DNA of 44,631 bases, taken from NCBI GenBank assembly GCA_900542635.1, contig UQOJ01000011.1:1-44631 (forward strand). The letters are read 5' to 3'. The position numbers and the translations under genes were made by a program. Position 1 is the first letter of the stretch, and every line of letters starts with the position of its first letter. The notes below the pieces were generated by a model. The model made no database searches and had not been told where the DNA came from. It was given only the letters and a program-made list of their open reading frames with translations. This document shows positions 1 through 8,454 of this stretch, one piece after another. The DNA is from an uncultured Collinsella sp. Its GTDB lineage: Bacteria > Actinomycetota > Coriobacteriia > Coriobacteriales > Coriobacteriaceae.

Positions 1-48
1 TCTACACCTATTAAGTCGTCGGCAGCGTCAGATGTGTATAAGAGACAG
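1..48 (+). other. Illumina Nextera i5 adapter left on the contig end
   Basis: Bases 1-7 (TCTACAC) match the end of the P5 flow-cell primer. Bases 8-15 (CTATTAAG) match, from memory, Nextera XT i5 index S518. Bases 16-29 (TCGTCGGCAGCGTC) are the Nextera read-1 primer, and bases 30-48 (AGATGTGTATAAGAGACAG) are the Tn5 mosaic end. The order P5 tail, 8-nt index, read-1 primer, mosaic end is exactly that of a library molecule, so this is untrimmed sequencing artefact and not a natural transposon end. Confidence 0.97.
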
Positions 49-254
49 GGGTAGAACGGGGCGAGCATGGGATCGTCGTCGGCGGCGATAAGGATGGTAT
101 AGAGTGCCGGCGCCGTGTTGACGCCGTTGATCACCAGAGTCTGATCCTCCATGTCGCGAGCGGCCTGCTTGGCAAGCTTCTTAAAGGAGAACGGGGCACG
201 GGTGGCACCGAAGATGCCGGCCACGTGGTCCTCGAAGATGTTCAGGAAGTTCAC
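49..254 (-). CDS. FhaA-like protein, N-terminal DUF3662 part only (3' end lost at contig edge)
   Basis: The minus strand from a GTG at 254 stays open to the adapter junction at 49, giving 68 codons that begin VNFLNIFEDHVAGIF and end DDDPMLAPFY. The pattern (F-E near the start, a basic patch, R-x-M-E, an N-x-x-x-A-P segment, then an acidic stretch) resembles the N-terminal DUF3662 domain of actinobacterial FhaA proteins, which usually carry a C-terminal FHA domain that binds phosphothreonine. That C-terminal part is outside the sequence. The start codon overlaps the kinase stop as GTGA, so translational coupling to the kinase is expected. A GGAG lies about 10 nt upstream. Family assignment is by pattern only. 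Confidence 0.7.
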
Positions 255-2104
255 GAAAGATCACTCTCCGTATAGGTTCTTTGGTATCCGAGCAAATATA
301 GGCATATCCCAACGATTATAGAGGATAGGGTTCCCGCAACCGCCGCCTTGGCGACGACCGCGGCTGCAAGGCCGGCAATTTCCATATGGTGTGCAAGACA
401 GGACGCCGCTGCGCAGCCGATGCCGGTGACAGCGATGGCGGCGATTGCGGCAAGGTTTGAGCCCTGATCGGCACGCTTGGCATGGGCATTGAGCAGCGCA
501 GATGACGCTGCGGCAGTTGCCGCGACCAGCACAAAGGCAGCCCAAAGGAGTGGGTCTCCCAGCGCTGCGGCAACGTTACCGAGCCCCAGTACGCCTCCGG
601 CTGAAAGCGCGACCGTGGCCAGACGGGCAAAAAGCGCGCCCATGCCCGTTGCCGCTGCGGCGCTTGCCGGGCCGAGCCAAAATGACGCGACGCCGGCGGC
701 GACCCCAGCTGCCAGGAAGGTATTGCCGGTCAGACAGCCAAGCGCGAGTGCACAGGTGAGCGCGGCGCTCGCGGCAGTCTCGGTGCGACCCCAGGCGATC
801 CACCAACCGGACATGGCGGCGGCAAAGATCACCGCGATGGGCAGCATCGACAGGATGCCCTGTGCCTGCATGGTGGCGTTGGCCATGAGCACCAAAAAGC
901 CCACAGCCGAGATGGCCGAGCCAATTTGGGGGGCCAGGCCAGCCGCCGCTCCGATCGCGATGGCCGCAATGACCAGGCCGGGAAGCGCCGCGACCCCGGC
1001 CGTTTGCATCAGCAAAAAGCTAAAGGTGCCGCACGTTAGCGCCGAGATAGTGCGCATGGTGTAGTCGCGCGCATGGCTCCAGCGCGTGCCCGCCCAGCCG
1101 AGTGCGGGGTCGACCTCGATGGCGTCGTCCTCGTAGTGCGACGGCTCGATATCGTCGAGCTCCTGCTCGTCATCCGAAAGTTCGCCAACCATTTGCTCCA
1201 GGCTGCGACGGCCTTCGCGCACGCTGCCCAGACCGGCAAGGAGCTGGTCGCAAAATGCCTCGATGCTGTTGGGGCGGTCCTGCGGCATGGGGGAGAGCGC
1301 GCTCATGAGCGCGGCCTCGGCTCCCGGGGGAAAGTGTGGTATCAGCTCGCTGGGATAGGTGGCGCCGCCGATGATGCGGCCGAGCGAGTCGGCGGGCGTG
1401 GCCGCCATAAAGGGAGCGCTGCCGCACAGGCCCTCGTAGATCACACAGGCGAGGGCAAAGACATCGGCGCGCTCGTCGACCGTGCCGGTCTCGATATCGA
1501 GCTGCTCGGGCGGCATGTAGCCGATGGTGCCGCCGCGTGAGCCGCCAAAGCCACCGGCGGACGACAGTCGCGCCATGCCAAAGTCGGTGAGCTTTACATT
1601 GCCCGAGTGGTCGATGAGCACGTTAGCGGGCTTAATGTCCAGGTGGAGTACGCCATTACTATGGGCGAAGGTGAGCGCCTGGCCCAGGGCATCGGCAATG
1701 GCCGCGGCCTCGTCAAAGGTAAGTGAGTGGCCGTCCACGCGATGCAAAAACTCGGCCAGCGACATGCCATCGACATATTCCATAACCAGGTAGGCATAGG
1801 CTGTGTCGTGCGTAAAGTCGATGACCTGCACGATATTGGGATGTTGAAGCATGGCGGCGGTGTGCGCCTCGCGCAGGACATCCATGATGTCGCTGGCGGG
1901 CATGCCGGCACCGTTGATAAGGGGGATGCGCTTAATGGCGACGCGGCGGCGCAGGTGCGTGTCGCGGCAGATCTCGATGGAGCCAAAACCGCCGGTCGCA
2001 AGTGTCTCGAGCGGCTGGTACCGCTTGAGCAGTTCGCGAGAGCTGGTGCCCTCCAAAGGAACGTCCGGCGAGAACCGGGCGGTATGTTGCGAGAAAAGCG
2101 GCAT
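251..2104 (-). CDS. Membrane-anchored Ser/Thr protein kinase (PknB-like, no PASTA domains)
   Basis: 617 residues. The kinase domain covers roughly residues 25-290. It has a glycine loop (TGGFGS), the ATP-binding lysine in RVAIK, a catalytic loop LHLDIKPANVL in which the usual Arg of HRD is Leu, the metal-binding DFG (LTDFGMARL), and a GYMPPEQ segment in place of APE. A long acidic linker follows, then a C-terminal third that is almost entirely hydrophobic, with about eight or nine helices and no extracellular PASTA repeats. The ATG at 2104 is preferred because GAGGG lies 6 nt upstream; an in-frame TTG at 2110 directly abuts it. The gene overlaps the FhaA-like gene by 4 nt, so kinase and phosphothreonine reader are made together. 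The substrate cannot be told from sequence. Confidence 0.88.
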   Translation of the reverse strand: MPLFSQHTARFSPDVPLEGTSSRELLKRYQPLETLATGGFGSIEICRDTHLRRRVAIKRIPLINGAGMPASDIMDVLREAHTAAMLQHPNIVQVIDFTHDTAYAYLVMEYVDGMSLAEFLHRVDGHSLTFDEAAAIADALGQALTFAHSNGVLHLDIKPANVLIDHSGNVKLTDFGMARLSSAGGFGGSRGGTIGYMPPEQLDIETGTVDERADVFALACVIYEGLCGSAPFMAATPADSLGRIIGGATYPSELIPHFPPGAEAALMSALSPMPQDRPNSIEAFCDQLLAGLGSVREGRRSLEQMVGELSDDEQELDDIEPSHYEDDAIEVDPALGWAGTRWSHARDYTMRTISALTCGTFSFLLMQTAGVAALPGLVIAAIAIGAAAGLAPQIGSAISAVGFLVLMANATMQAQGILSMLPIAVIFAAAMSGWWIAWGRTETAASAALTCALALGCLTGNTFLAAGVAAGVASFWLGPASAAAATGMGALFARLATVALSAGGVLGLGNVAAALGDPLLWAAFVLVAATAAASSALLNAHAKRADQGSNLAAIAAIAVTGIGCAAASCLAHHMEIAGLAAAVVAKAAVAGTLSSIIVGICLYLLGYQRTYTESDLS

Positions 2105-2248
2105 GGCCAACCCTCGTGCGTTTAAAGTTCGTTTGCGAGTGGCGGGCGCGGAGCCGAGCCGTTCGCGGTGGCATAGATGCTGCTAGTGTAGCACGCTCGG
2201 GTGCATGGGGAGGATAGCGGGATGCGAGGTTGCCTGTCTGGCTTGGCC

Positions 2249-2956
2249 TTAGCGCTTCTTCTTGTTCTTCTTCTGCTTGCGCTTGGTCTCCTGGGGCTTG
2301 TCGCCCTGTTTGGCTTCGGCAGCGGCCTTCTCGGCCTTCATTTTCTTCTTCTTGGTCTCGATGCGGAGTTTTTTGTTGATGCGCGCCTTGAGGAAGGGAC
2401 CGAACTGCTCGGCATCGCCGCGGACAAAGGTGTCCTTAGGGATCGTCACGCCCTGGTCGGCGAACATGGCCACAAAGATGCGCTCGCCGTCGAGCACGTG
2501 GTCGAGCTTTTCAAACGGGAAGAACTGCGACTTGCCGCTCTTGCCCCAAACCATCAGGCCGTCCTCGTTGGCGGCGACGCGGCGATAGCGGCCACCCATG
2601 GACTCGTCGGCCTCGACGGCGTCGATAAAGTCGCGGGCGAGGGTGTGGTGCAGGTTTTTGCTCCACCAGGCCAAAAAGGCGCCGAATACGATCAGGACGA
2701 CGCCAAACTTGATCCAGTTGCCGCCGGCCACCAGCATGCCGATGCCGATGAGCGCGGCAATTGCCGCGGCGACATACAGCGAGCCGCGACGCCTGGGCGA
2801 GGCGACCAGGCGGGCGAAGTCGGTGACCAGGTCGTTTTCGTACTGGTACTCGTTGAGGTACAGGATGCCGTCGTCGGCTGCGGCCTGCTCCTCGAGCGCG
2901 ACCTCGACCTGGTCGGCTGCTTCGGAGGGAACGAGGTTGCTCTCTGCGTCTGCCAT
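2249..2956 (-). CDS. YcxB-like membrane protein with Lys-rich tail
   Basis: 235 residues. The first 55 residues are acidic. Two adjacent hydrophobic helices follow at about residues 60-95 (GSLYVAAAIAALIGIGMLVAG and a second ending AFLAWW), then a soluble beta-rich region at about 100-190 with the sequence FFPFEKLDHVL, typical of the C-terminal domain of YcxB-type proteins (PF14317). The last 45 residues are almost only Lys, Glu, Ala and Gln, probably a disordered cytoplasmic tail. The function of the family is unknown. An AGGAG lies 11 nt before the ATG. The gene is divergent from dnaX, with 116 bp between the two starts. Confidence 0.7.
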   Translation of the reverse strand: MADAESNLVPSEAADQVEVALEEQAAADDGILYLNEYQYENDLVTDFARLVASPRRRGSLYVAAAIAALIGIGMLVAGGNWIKFGVVLIVFGAFLAWWSKNLHHTLARDFIDAVEADESMGGRYRRVAANEDGLMVWGKSGKSQFFPFEKLDHVLDGERIFVAMFADQGVTIPKDTFVRGDAEQFGPFLKARINKKLRIETKKKKMKAEKAAAEAKQGDKPQETKRKQKKNKKKR

Positions 2957-3072
2957 GCTCTTTGGACTCCTATCGCGGCGGGCTCGCCGTACGGGTTATT
3001 ATGGAATGCAGTATGCCGTGCGACCGCATGGCCGCCGCGGCAACAAGACTCAGTATACCCGGGGGAGCACCC

Positions 3073-5538
3073 ATGGAATCGTTGTACCGAAAGTATCGCC
3101 CGCTCACCTTTGACTCCGTGGTGGGCCAGCAGCATATCGTCTCGACGCTCGAGCACGCCATCACCGAGGGGCGCCTGTCCCACGCCTACCTGTTCTGCGG
3201 ACCGCGCGGCACGGGCAAGACCACCATGGCGCGCATTCTGGCCAAGGCGCTGCTGTGCCGCAATGCCGAGGCGGCACGCGCCGAGGGTGCAAGCGGCTGC
3301 ATGCCCGACGGTACTTGCGAGGAGTGCGAGCTCATCGCCGAGGGCAACCACCCGGATGTCTACGAGCTCGATGCCGCAAGCCGTACCGGCGTGGACAACG
3401 TGCGCGAGGAGATCATCAACTCCGTCAACTTTGCCCCGGTGCGCGGCAAGTACAAGATCTATATCATCGACGAGGTCCACATGCTCACGACGGCGGCGTT
3501 CAACGCGCTGCTCAAGACGCTTGAGGAGCCGCCGGCGCACGTGATCTTTGTGCTGTGCACCACCGACCCGCAAAAGATTCTGGAGACCATCCTCTCGCGC
3601 TGCCAGCGTTTCGATTTCCATCGCATCGGCAACGAGGATATTGAGCATCGCCTGGCATACGTGTGCGAGCAGGAGGGCTTCGATTACGACGACGAGGCGC
3701 TGGCCATCGTGGCGCGCCATGCCAAGGGCGGCATGCGCGACGCGTTGTCCACGCTGGAACAACTGAGCGTCTTTGGCAACGGTTCTGTGCATGCGGACGA
3801 CGCCCGCTCGCTTTTGGGCGAGGTTTCGGACCAGATCCTGGGCGAGTTTGCCCGCGCCATTGCCGAGCGTGATGTCGCCGAGCTCTATGGGCTTATTCGC
3901 GCGCAGGTCGAGGAAGGTAACGATCTGCTGGAACTGACGCGCGACCTGGTGGCGCACGTACGCGACGTGTACGTTGCCTGCGTTGCCGGTGCTCGCGCCG
4001 AGCTGTTTGAGGGCGGCTCCGAGCAGGCCGAGGCGCTTGCTGCCGAGGCCGCTGCCTTTGGCGAGCATCCTGCCGATCGTTTGGCTCGCGTGCTGACGGT
4101 GCTCGACGATGCCGCGCTGGAGATGAGGGGTGCGAGCGACGTGCGCCTGGTGCTCGAGATCGCCTGTACCCGCCTGGCGCGTCCCGAGACCGATTTAACG
4201 ATTGAGGCTTTGGCCGAGCGCGTGGTTCGCTTGGAGGCCATGGTTGCCAACGCCGCCGTTCCGGCGAGCGTGGCTGCTGCCCAAGCGAGTACGCCTGCTG
4301 CATCCGCACCCGCTGTCCAGCAGCCGACGCTGATCTCGGGTGCCCGAGCTGCTACTCCTGCGGCGACCGCCGCCCCCGCTGCTGCGCCCGCGCATCAGGG
4401 TGGCATGCCTTGGGACCGCGGAGCTGCTGTTCCGGCTGCCCAGCCTGCGCCCAAGTCCGCGGCTCCAGCTCCCGCGCCCAAACCTGTAACGCCTGCACCT
4501 CAACCCGTTGCGACTCCGGCTCCCGCGCCTGCCGCATCGACCGTGCCGGTGTCCAAGCCCAACAACGCCGCCCAGGTTGCCGCCGCCGGTGCTGCCGAGA
4601 CCCCCGCGGTCGAGGACGCCGGCGAGCTCCAGCGCAAATGGGCCGAGGTCGTCGAGCGCGTCAAGGCTCGTCAGGCTTCCTATGCAGGCCTGCTGCTCAA
4701 CGCCCGCGCCACGGCCGACGACGGCTCCAAGCTCACCGTCTCGTTCCCTGCGGGCTCGACCTTTGCTATCAAGATGCTCGGCCGCGCTGACACGCAATCG
4801 GTGGTCCTGCCGACGGTCTGCGCGGTCTTCGGTCGTCGCACCGTCGACTACGTCCTGGATGGAGGTGGCACGCCGGCTCCTCAACATGAGGAGCATTCTC
4901 CATCTGCACGGGCTGCGGCATATGCGGACCCGCAACCCGTGTCCTCGGCGGCCCCTGTATCCTCGAGCGCCAGCGCGCCGCAGCAGCAAGCGACGCCGGT
5001 GATGGCACCGACCCCGTCGGCTCCTAAGCCCGCCACGCCCAAACCTGCTGCTCCGGCTCCCGCGCCCAAGCCCGCTGCCGCGCCTGCGCCTAAGTCATCC
5101 GACCCGGCTAAGGCCCCCTGGCTGCGCTCCGACAACCCTGCTGGCGCTCCTGCCACGGGCAAGCTCCCGACCGAGCCCGCGCCCCGCGCGCCCGAGCGCT
5201 CGTCCGCTCCCAAGGCTCAGCCTGCCGCGTCGTCTGCGCCGTGGGAATCCGAGCAGGTGCCCTACGACGATGCCATGGTCGGCGGTTTTGCTGCCGATGC
5301 CGGCGGGGACGATCTGCCCCCGTTCGACGTGCCGGGTGCGGCGTCCGCGCCCAAGCCCGCTGCAACTGCCCCCAAAGAGGAGGACGCTCCTGCGGCTCCC
5401 TGGGAGTCCAACCCAGGCGCGGGCAGCCCCTTCGGCCATCAGGGCGCAGCCCCGAGCATCCCGCAGACCGAGGACGAGGCCAAAGCCCTCATCCGCAGCG
5501 TCTTCGGCCAGGCCACCATCTTCAAGCCGGTGGAGTAG
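3073..5538 (+). CDS. dnaX: DNA polymerase III subunit gamma/tau
   Basis: 821 residues. It is the ATPase core of the clamp loader that places the sliding clamp at primed DNA. The protein starts MESLYRKYRP, the family signature. Walker A is GPRGTGKTT (residues 43-51). The zinc site uses C62, C76, C82 and C85. Walker B is IYIIDEVHML (about 127-136), and the sensor motif LSRCQRF follows. After about residue 370 the chain becomes a long Ala/Pro/Lys-rich linker with one ordered block at about 515-600, probably the tau-type domain, and a second Ala/Pro-rich stretch to the end. The ATG at 3073 follows GGGGGAG by 5 nt. I see no A-rich slippery site for making a short gamma form. Next in the same direction are ybaB and recR, the usual partners, but a minus-strand gene lies between. 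Confidence 0.97.
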   Translation: MESLYRKYRPLTFDSVVGQQHIVSTLEHAITEGRLSHAYLFCGPRGTGKTTMARILAKALLCRNAEAARAEGASGCMPDGTCEECELIAEGNHPDVYELDAASRTGVDNVREEIINSVNFAPVRGKYKIYIIDEVHMLTTAAFNALLKTLEEPPAHVIFVLCTTDPQKILETILSRCQRFDFHRIGNEDIEHRLAYVCEQEGFDYDDEALAIVARHAKGGMRDALSTLEQLSVFGNGSVHADDARSLLGEVSDQILGEFARAIAERDVAELYGLIRAQVEEGNDLLELTRDLVAHVRDVYVACVAGARAELFEGGSEQAEALAAEAAAFGEHPADRLARVLTVLDDAALEMRGASDVRLVLEIACTRLARPETDLTIEALAERVVRLEAMVANAAVPASVAAAQASTPAASAPAVQQPTLISGARAATPAATAAPAAAPAHQGGMPWDRGAAVPAAQPAPKSAAPAPAPKPVTPAPQPVATPAPAPAASTVPVSKPNNAAQVAAAGAAETPAVEDAGELQRKWAEVVERVKARQASYAGLLLNARATADDGSKLTVSFPAGSTFAIKMLGRADTQSVVLPTVCAVFGRRTVDYVLDGGGTPAPQHEEHSPSARAAAYADPQPVSSAAPVSSSASAPQQQATPVMAPTPSAPKPATPKPAAPAPAPKPAAAPAPKSSDPAKAPWLRSDNPAGAPATGKLPTEPAPRAPERSSAPKAQPAASSAPWESEQVPYDDAMVGGFAADAGGDDLPPFDVPGAASAPKPAATAPKEEDAPAAPWESNPGAGSPFGHQGAAPSIPQTEDEAKALIRSVFGQATIFKPVE

Positions 5539-5559
5539 CTGCGCGGGCGGGCATACTGC

Positions 5560-6033
5560 TCAAGAAGAGAACTCTTTGTCCGGGCGCATCTGTATTTCGG
5601 ACATGTGTAATGTGGTGCCGCGTATATCGCATTCGAGTAGACAGGTACGTGACGGTCGGCCTAGGATGCTGAGGTCGATACGATACGTTGCATGGCTGTC
5701 CGTGTACTCGACTTGCTCGGCGCTGACGGTTGCTCCGATTGTCGAGAAAACGCCTAGTTCGGCATCGACAATCTTGGAGTTCTTTATCTTGACCTTGAAC
5801 TCTTGGTAGAGGGATGGGCTGTTGTAGTAAACGGTTCGGGTTCCGTCGGTGCACTCATCGGTCGCTTCCCATTTGACGACGGGCTGGCCCGAGCTGGCTA
5901 TTAGCAGTTCTGCTCCAAAGGATATAGCATGGGTGATGGCAACCAACAATGCCCAGCCGACAAAGAGATAGAGAACAAAATATGCAGCGGGGTGTTTTGA
6001 GCGGATGTTTTGGAGCGCGTCGGGGGCATTCAT
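5560..6033 (-). CDS. Small membrane-anchored protein of unknown function
   Basis: 157 residues with no family I recognise. One strong membrane helix spans about residues 17-47 (AAYFVLYLFVGWALLVAITH and beyond), followed by a soluble beta-rich domain of about 110 residues that probably faces outward. The single short cytoplasmic N-terminus MNAPDALQNIRSKHP has no signal-peptidase motif I can support, so anchoring is more likely than secretion. GGAGG sits 6 nt upstream of the ATG. It converges on dnaX with 21 bp between the stops, and it splits the common dnaX-ybaB-recR order, so it may be a late insertion. The function is unknown. Confidence 0.72.
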   Translation of the reverse strand: MNAPDALQNIRSKHPAAYFVLYLFVGWALLVAITHAISFGAELLIASSGQPVVKWEATDECTDGTRTVYYNSPSLYQEFKVKIKNSKIVDAELGVFSTIGATVSAEQVEYTDSHATYRIDLSILGRPSRTCLLECDIRGTTLHMSEIQMRPDKEFSS

Positions 6034-6372
6034 GGGGTACCTCCAAATTGCTATCTATGGCAATCAAATTATACCCCACCGTCATGAGCGCCACCTCGAG
6101 TGGTGGCTCGGCATTTAGCCATTTAGTGGTACGCATTAAATGTCGGATTCCGGCTCTACAAGATTTAGCTTTCAATCTTATGCAGATGCGAATTATGCAA
6201 CTTTGCATAATCATTGGGTGCGGTCTGCACTCAGGACATGTATATCGACTGAGGGAGCGTGTTCGCCCCGCTTGCTTGCCCCGCGCCGTGGTACGATTTT
6301 TGAGTTTGAAAGTCCCGCCGCGCTCCGGCTGCCCTTGCAGCTTGGCGTGCGGCCGCACGTAAAGGAGCCATT
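6034..6372. other. Intergenic region upstream of ybaB with two dyads
   Basis: This 339-bp gap separates the divergent starts of the small membrane protein and ybaB. It holds a GCCACC/GGTGGC hairpin at 6090-6107 and a perfect 9-bp dyad at 6192-6211. A possible extended -10 element, GGTACGAT, ends at 6297. I saw no conserved SRP RNA core, although that gene sometimes lies near dnaX. Confidence 0.6.
6192..6211. promoter_or_regulatory. Perfect 9-bp dyad, possible operator for ybaB-recR
   Basis: ATTATGCAA and its exact reverse complement TTGCATAAT are separated by only CT. The short AT-rich dyad with a 2-nt centre looks like a protein binding site more than an RNA hairpin. It lies about 80 bp upstream of a possible -10 (TACGAT, 6292-6297) for ybaB. 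The binding protein is unknown. Confidence 0.4.
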
Positions 6373-6693
6373 ATGGCCGGTATGAACATGCAGCAGATGA
6401 TGAAGCAGGCCCGCAAGATGCAGGAGCAGCTTGCCGCCGCGCAGGAGAACCTCAAGTCCCAGACCGTCGACGCCTCTGCCGGCGGCGGTATGGTCAAGGT
6501 GACCGTTAACGGCGAGATGGAGCTCGTCAACCTCACCATCGATCCCGATGCCCTCGATCCCGAGGACGTCGATATGCTGCAGGACATGATCATGGCTGCT
6601 GTCAACGAGGCCGTCCGCGGCGTCAACGAGCTCGCCAACAAGCAGATGGGCGCCATCACCGGCGGCCTCAACATCCCGGGCATGCCGTTCTAA
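6373..6693 (+). CDS. ybaB: YbaB/EbfC family nucleoid-associated protein
   Basis: 106 residues. The family forms small dimers that bind DNA, and the gene is commonly next to recR. The sequence opens with MAGMNMQQMMKQARKMQEQL, the amphipathic N-terminal helix typical of the family. It is followed by the conserved core in which a VTVNGEMELVNLTID strand is followed by LLQD/MVNEA-type helices (here MLQDMIMAAVNEAVR). It ends with a Gly/Met/Pro-rich tail (GGLNIPGMPF), also typical. An AAAGGAG lies 5 nt upstream of the ATG. recR starts 13 nt after the stop, so the two are one operon. Confidence 0.95.
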   Translation: MAGMNMQQMMKQARKMQEQLAAAQENLKSQTVDASAGGGMVKVTVNGEMELVNLTIDPDALDPEDVDMLQDMIMAAVNEAVRGVNELANKQMGAITGGLNIPGMPF

Positions 6694-6706
6694 GACGCGC
6701 ATATAT

Positions 6707-7303
6707 ATGAGTGCGAATCACAGTCTGCAAAAACTGCTCGATGAGCTGGGTCGTCTGCCGGGCATTGGTCCCAAGTCGGCTCAGCGCATCGCCTATTACC
6801 TGCTCGAGGCCGATGCCGAGGAGGCCCGACGCCTGGCCGAGGCCATCCTGGAGGTCAAGCAGGAGGTCCACTTTTGCAGCCGTTGCTTTAACTACGCCAC
6901 GGCCGACGAGTGCTCCATCTGCCAGGACCCGATGCGCGATACCACTCGCATTTGCGTGGTGGGCGAGCCGCGCGACGTTCAGGCGATTGAGCGCACGGGC
7001 AGCTACCATGGCCTGTACCATGTGCTGGGCGGCGTGATCAGCCCCATGGACAAGATCGGTCCCGAGCAGCTGCATATCCGCGAGCTGCTGGCGCGCCTGG
7101 GCCACGAGGACATCCACGAGGTCATTATCGCCACCAACCCCAACATTGAGGGCGAGACCACGGCGAGCTACCTTGCTCGCACCATCAAGCCGTTGGGCGT
7201 CGAGGTGTCGCGTCTGGCAAGCGGCCTTCCCGTGGGCGGCGACCTGGAGTATGCCGACGAGCTTACGCTTGGCCGCGCCATCGAGGCCCGCCGCGCGATT
7301 TAG
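6707..7303 (+). CDS. recR: Recombination mediator RecR
   Basis: 198 residues, the standard length. RecR acts with RecO (and RecF) to load RecA on single-stranded DNA coated by SSB. The N-terminal helix-hairpin-helix contains LGRLPGIGPKSAQRIAYYLL. The zinc finger uses C57, C60, C69 and C72. A Toprim domain follows (CVVGEPRDVQAIERTGSYHG) and the C-terminal conserved segment is VSRLASGLPVGGDLEYADE, including the GLPVGGDLEY Walker-like motif. It lies 13 nt downstream of ybaB. The ribosome site is weak, so coupling to ybaB is likely. Confidence 0.97.
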   Translation: MSANHSLQKLLDELGRLPGIGPKSAQRIAYYLLEADAEEARRLAEAILEVKQEVHFCSRCFNYATADECSICQDPMRDTTRICVVGEPRDVQAIERTGSYHGLYHVLGGVISPMDKIGPEQLHIRELLARLGHEDIHEVIIATNPNIEGETTASYLARTIKPLGVEVSRLASGLPVGGDLEYADELTLGRAIEARRAI

Positions 7304-7341
7304 GTGGCGAGCCTTCTCCTGCCGTATGTTTTCCTCGCGAT

Positions 7342-7369
7342 GCACGGGGTAGTCATAATTTCCCCGTGC
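7342..7369 (+). repeat. 8-bp hairpin downstream of recR
   Basis: GCACGGGG and CCCCGTGC flank a 12-nt loop, 39 bp after the recR stop. No T-run follows, so it is a weak terminator candidate at most. Confidence 0.4.
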
Positions 7370-7508
7370 GACTGTGAGTTTGTTGTGCAACAAAGGTACT
7401 TCGTATCCGCTTATCGCATGGATGCTTCCGCTCGCATCCTTTATTTGTCCATTCGTTGCGCAACCTTTTTGGTTCGCTGATACACTCAAATATGGATTCG
7501 AATGAATG

Positions 7509-7536
7509 CGCCGCTCCCGAGCGGCGTGTTTTTGTT
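7509..7536 (+). terminator. Terminator-like hairpin just before the ribosome site of the next gene
   Basis: CGCCGCTC and GAGCGGCG pair perfectly across a CC loop, and TGTTTTTGTT follows at once. This is a good intrinsic terminator. It sits only 13 nt before the ATG at 7549, so it either ends the recR transcript or works as a leader attenuator for the 7549-11237 operon. Confidence 0.7.
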
Positions 7537-7548
7537 GGAGGAGAACGC

Positions 7549-8454
7549 ATGCGGCCCGGTGGCAATCAGACAAAGCGCGGCGCCGCGGTGCGCATGCGAC
7601 GCCGACTGGGCTTGGCGCCGCGGGCGTACGTGCTGCTGTCGTGCTCGCTGGTGCTGGTCATAGCTGGCGTTTCTGCCTATGGCATGACCGTGCCGTCCAT
7701 GATGCAGGCGCATGCCGCACGCGAACCGCGCGTGGGGCATGAGGTCAAAAGCGATCTGGGCACCACGACTGGATATGCTTGGGCAAGTGTGGTCGGGCAT
7801 ATTGTGTTTGGCACCGACGATGCGGACGGCGCCGAGGCCCCGGACAACGAAGTCACGCTTGCCAATGGCAAAACCATCGTGCTCGCCAACACCAAGATCA
7901 TCGATCGGTTGTCCAACAATAGCGTGGCGGCAACGGTGAATAAGGTCGAGCAGCAGAAGGAGCAGGACGCCCAGCAGTCCGGAAAGCCCGGTAGCTCGGA
8001 TACTTCTGGCTCCGGCTCGGATTCGTCGAGTTCGGGCGGCGGCTCTGGGTCGGGTTCCTCTACCGGAGGGTCTGGAAACGGCGGTTCGACGGGCGGCAAC
8101 ACTGACAACGATGCAAACTCCGGTGGCCTTTCCGCTGCTGAAGAAGAGAGCATTCACAGCTGGCTTGTGACCAAGTACAACATGCTCGACGGCTATGTTT
8201 CTCGTGCCAATGACGTGGTCTCGACCTATAACTCTACGGGAGATCCCAGACCGTGCGACAGTCTGGTCGGGGAGATGTTTGTCATTCGAGCCGAGTTCGG
8301 TCGTCAGACATTCTCGCCCCGGTCAAAGTGGTATCAGCAGTATGCCAATCTGTGGGGCTGTTACACCAACCTATGTCAATGGGTCGGCCATTACGGCGAT
8401 GATGACGTCGCGCTCGGTAACTTCAACAATAACGTGGCGGCGCTTGCCCTATGA
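7549..8454 (+). CDS. Membrane-anchored extracytoplasmic protein with Ser/Gly linker
   Basis: 301 residues, no recognised family. A basic N-terminus (RMRRRLGLAPR) precedes one hydrophobic helix at about residues 26-48 (AYVLLSCSLVLVIAGVSAYG), consistent with an uncleaved anchor or signal sequence. A globular part of about 90 residues follows, then a very low-complexity linker of Ser, Gly, Asn and Thr at about residues 145-190, and a C-terminal helical domain with three Cys and several Trp/Tyr. The layout suggests an outward-facing sensor or substrate of the kinase encoded next. GGAGGAG lies 5 nt before the ATG at 7549. The stop overlaps the kinase start (ATGATGA), so the two are translationally coupled. 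Function is inferred from context only. Confidence 0.7.
   Translation: MRPGGNQTKRGAAVRMRRRLGLAPRAYVLLSCSLVLVIAGVSAYGMTVPSMMQAHAAREPRVGHEVKSDLGTTTGYAWASVVGHIVFGTDDADGAEAPDNEVTLANGKTIVLANTKIIDRLSNNSVAATVNKVEQQKEQDAQQSGKPGSSDTSGSGSDSSSSGGGSGSGSSTGGSGNGGSTGGNTDNDANSGGLSAAEEESIHSWLVTKYNMLDGYVSRANDVVSTYNSTGDPRPCDSLVGEMFVIRAEFGRQTFSPRSKWYQQYANLWGCYTNLCQWVGHYGDDDVALGNFNNNVAALAL

Noticed and set aside
1..48. Transposon end or natural mobile-element border (contains a Tn5 mosaic end)
   Set aside because: The mosaic end is preceded by primer, index and P5 tail in the exact order of an Illumina library, so it is synthetic.
6034..6372. SRP (4.5S) RNA gene near dnaX/ybaB
   Set aside because: The conserved core GGAAGG-x-AGCAGCC type sequence was not found in the gap.
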